Shown here one piece after another: positions 62,687-64,000 of a stretch of DNA of 64,000 bases (positions within the stretch are counted from its first letter, which is position 1; every line of letters begins with the position of its first letter). The stretch is from positions 1,798,001 to 1,862,000 of the forward strand of contig CP060294.1 of the NCBI GenBank assembly GCA_014302835.1. Reading direction: 5' to 3'. The notes under the pieces were generated by a model that ran no database searches, was not told the origin of the DNA, and was given only the letters and a program-made list of their open reading frames with translations. The stretch comes from Pedobacter sp. PAMC26386 (GTDB lineage Bacteria > Bacteroidota > Bacteroidia > Sphingobacteriales > Sphingobacteriaceae). Position numbers and translations under genes: made by a program.

Positions 62687-63702
62687 CCCTTCATTAAGCG
62701 GTCACTATTTGCCTTTAAGTACAACATAGCTTCTTTCACTGTTTGAACTGAATTTTTAGGATTAAACCCTAGTTCTTTCCTGGCTTTCGAAATATCAAAA
62801 TTTTGCTGTAGACCAGAAAACATAGCAATATCTTTTGTCGTTAATAATGGAGCCTTACCTGTGAATTTACTCCCGGTTTCCATCAACCAGGCCGCAAAAT
62901 ATAAAATAAACTTAGGTACAGCTACCGGTAACTTAATCTGGAGTTCAGGAAAAAGTTCTTGTGCAATCTGTGTAGTTTGCTTAATCGATGTACATTTTTC
63001 ATTTGCTAAAATGTAACGTTCTCCGCTTCTCCCCTTCATTGCAGCCAAGTAGCAACCTTCAGCTACATCTTTCACATCCACCCAGTTTAACGTAATCTTA
63101 GTTTCAACCGGAATCTCCTTATTGAGAATTAACTTGATAATGCTATAAGAAACACTCAGATTCCCAAAAGCCTCCTCTCCAATCATCGCAGATGGCAAAA
63201 CCGCCACCAGTTCAATATTATATTTCTTTGCTAATTCAAAAGCCAGCTTTTCCCCATCATTTTTAGAGTTATAATACATATCCCTGCGATCCGGATTATA
63301 ACCCCCATTTTCTCTTGCAGGTAATTCTGCATAATTTAAAGCCGCTATAGAACTCACATAGACAATTTTCTTAACTCCTGATTCTGCCGCAGCCTCAATC
63401 AAATTTTTTGTCCCCTGAAGATTAACTTCATAGATTTCCTTTTGCGGGTCTTTTGCCCATAATTTAAAAGCCGCACCAACTGCATAAACAACTTCTACCC
63501 CTTGCATCGCAAAAATCAGAGATTGTTTTTCCGTAATATCAGCTTGTACCATTTCACAATCCAGCCCTTCAAAAGAACTGTTGTTTTTCAGATTTCTTAC
63601 AGATCCTCTTACCGGAATTCCTTTACGAAGAAGTAACCTGACCAGGCTATTGCCCAAATGTCCATTTGCACCAGTAACCAATGCTAAATTTTGATATATC
63701 AT
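62683..63702 (-). CDS. NAD-dependent epimerase/dehydratase (extended SDR)
   Basis: 339 residues. VTGANGHLGNSLVR near 8-21 is the Rossmann motif, YVSSIAALN carries Ser, and MYYNSKNDGEKLA the YxxxK pair. The downstream ALPSAMIGEEAFG region and the size match dihydroflavonol-4-reductase-like extended SDRs. It starts 70 bp from the Crp/Fnr gene stop, on the same strand, with palindromic GTATAC sites between. Confidence 0.9.
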   Translation of the reverse strand: MIYQNLALVTGANGHLGNSLVRLLLRKGIPVRGSVRNLKNNSSFEGLDCEMVQADITEKQSLIFAMQGVEVVYAVGAAFKLWAKDPQKEIYEVNLQGTKNLIEAAAESGVKKIVYVSSIAALNYAELPARENGGYNPDRRDMYYNSKNDGEKLAFELAKKYNIELVAVLPSAMIGEEAFGNLSVSYSIIKLILNKEIPVETKITLNWVDVKDVAEGCYLAAMKGRSGERYILANEKCTSIKQTTQIAQELFPELQIKLPVAVPKFILYFAAWLMETGSKFTGKAPLLTTKDIAMFSGLQQNFDISKARKELGFNPKNSVQTVKEAMLYLKANSDRLMKG

Positions 63703-63706
63703 ATGA

Positions 63707-63760
63707 TGTATACTTATCTGTTAATAAGTATACAAAGCTGTACAATCATCAATAGTATAC
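63707..63760. promoter_or_regulatory. GTATAC operator cluster
   Basis: An 11-bp-arm inverted repeat, TGTATACTTAT/ATAAGTATACA (63707-63717, 63724-63734), plus a third GTATAC at 63755-63760. It lies between the upstream Crp/Fnr gene and the epimerase, so it is the likely site of that regulator. Confidence 0.6.
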
Positions 63761-63772
63761 ACTTGACATTTG

Positions 63773-64000
63773 TTAGTTAATTATCTTTCTGCGTATACGG
63801 CTCAGACTTTCAGGTTTCATCCCTAAAAAAGAAGCTATATATTGTAAAGGGACGTGGTGAATCATAGCCGGATAGTTATCAATTAATTTTAGATATCGCT
63901 GTTCAGCAGTTAAACTGCTTAACTCCCGCGCACGGTTTTCATTATAGGCAAGCGCCAGCTGGAATACAAAAATGCTATAATCCTTAAAAACTGAACTTTG
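63773..64000 (-). CDS. Crp/Fnr family regulator, C-terminal part
   Basis: The last 76 codons are seen; the gene continues beyond the window. The helix-turn-helix VPLQYIASFLGMKPESLSRIRRKI and the preceding YPAMIHH segment are typical. It lies upstream of the epimerase in the same orientation with a GTATAC palindrome between them, so it probably regulates that gene, following the recurring Crp/Fnr-next-to-SDR pattern in this window. Confidence 0.88.
   Translation of the reverse strand, partial: QSSVFKDYSIFVFQLALAYNENRARELSSLTAEQRYLKLIDNYPAMIHHVPLQYIASFLGMKPESLSRIRRKIIN

Noticed and set aside
1..64000. CRISPR array
   Set aside because: No series of regularly spaced identical repeats with unique spacers was seen on either strand.

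Overview
The window looks like chromosomal DNA of a Sphingobacteriaceae-type Bacteroidota, most like Pedobacter. This is inferred from gene families and sequence style; no search was run. The DNA is AT-rich and start codons mostly lack strong Shine-Dalgarno sequences. Bacteroidota-type -7 boxes (TAnnTTTG) precede many genes. The gene content is typical of the group: two large regulatory-domain/outer-membrane beta-barrel proteins, DUF1080 plus Gfo/Idh/MocA, GH20, PL6, DUF4395, an ECF sigma factor and many Crp/Fnr and AraC regulators.

Layout. 0-9 kb: S41 peptidase, RidA, a Crp/Fnr + HxlR pair divergent from an SDR across a 24-bp-arm palindrome, a small Cys-rich secreted peptide with MauE and propeller-like partners, and a DyP peroxidase paired with an unknown 485-aa protein. 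9.2-16.1 kb: an intact tRNA-Ser(TGA) followed by two displaced copies of its 3' end, each at the end of a related ~150-bp repeat. The two copies bound a 1.2-kb and a 5.6-kb segment. The larger one carries an AraC regulator, an MBL hydrolase, an MFS exporter and two alpha/beta hydrolases, and no integrase survives. 16.2-18.7 kb is debris: an IS3 remnant, an IS21-like end and a gene with an internal stop. 18.8-23.5 kb: Pif1-like helicase, a Crp/Fnr-SDR module, a frameshifted hydrolase and a truncated Hcp/TssD. 23.6-31.5 kb: 3-keto-glycoside genes (DUF1080 + Gfo/Idh/MocA), PAP2, serine hydrolase-TPR and an outer-membrane barrel protein.

31.5-46.3 kb is metabolic. A complete 4-hydroxyproline pathway (epimerase, FAD dehydrogenase, deaminase, 2-oxoglutarate semialdehyde dehydrogenase) lies with its AraC regulator and shares a 14-bp candidate operator with it. 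Next to it are a PL6 lyase, a serine hydrolase, an aldehyde dehydrogenase and a GH20 hexosaminidase. 46.5-54 kb: small exported and membrane proteins, a sufS tail, a frameshifted regulatory-domain protein, a second barrel protein with a sigma/anti-sigma-like pair, and an ECF sigma factor.

53.8-57.8 kb is the most unusual part. A Crp/Fnr gene is split by a ~3.0-kb block that is flanked by an exact 9-bp direct repeat. The block holds an IS4-type transposase plus a second Crp/Fnr-SDR module. That module carries the same 16-bp palindrome (TTTACCATTTGGTAAA) as the module at 20.7-22.2 kb. 57.8-64 kb: AraC regulator next to an aldo/keto reductase with 21-bp-phased promoter repeats, a DUF885 peptidase, an exported protein, an NAD-dependent epimerase and a partial Crp/Fnr gene.

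At least nine genes are broken by nonsense, frameshift, deletion or insertion. Single-base lesions could be sequencing errors, and all functions are read from motifs and context.
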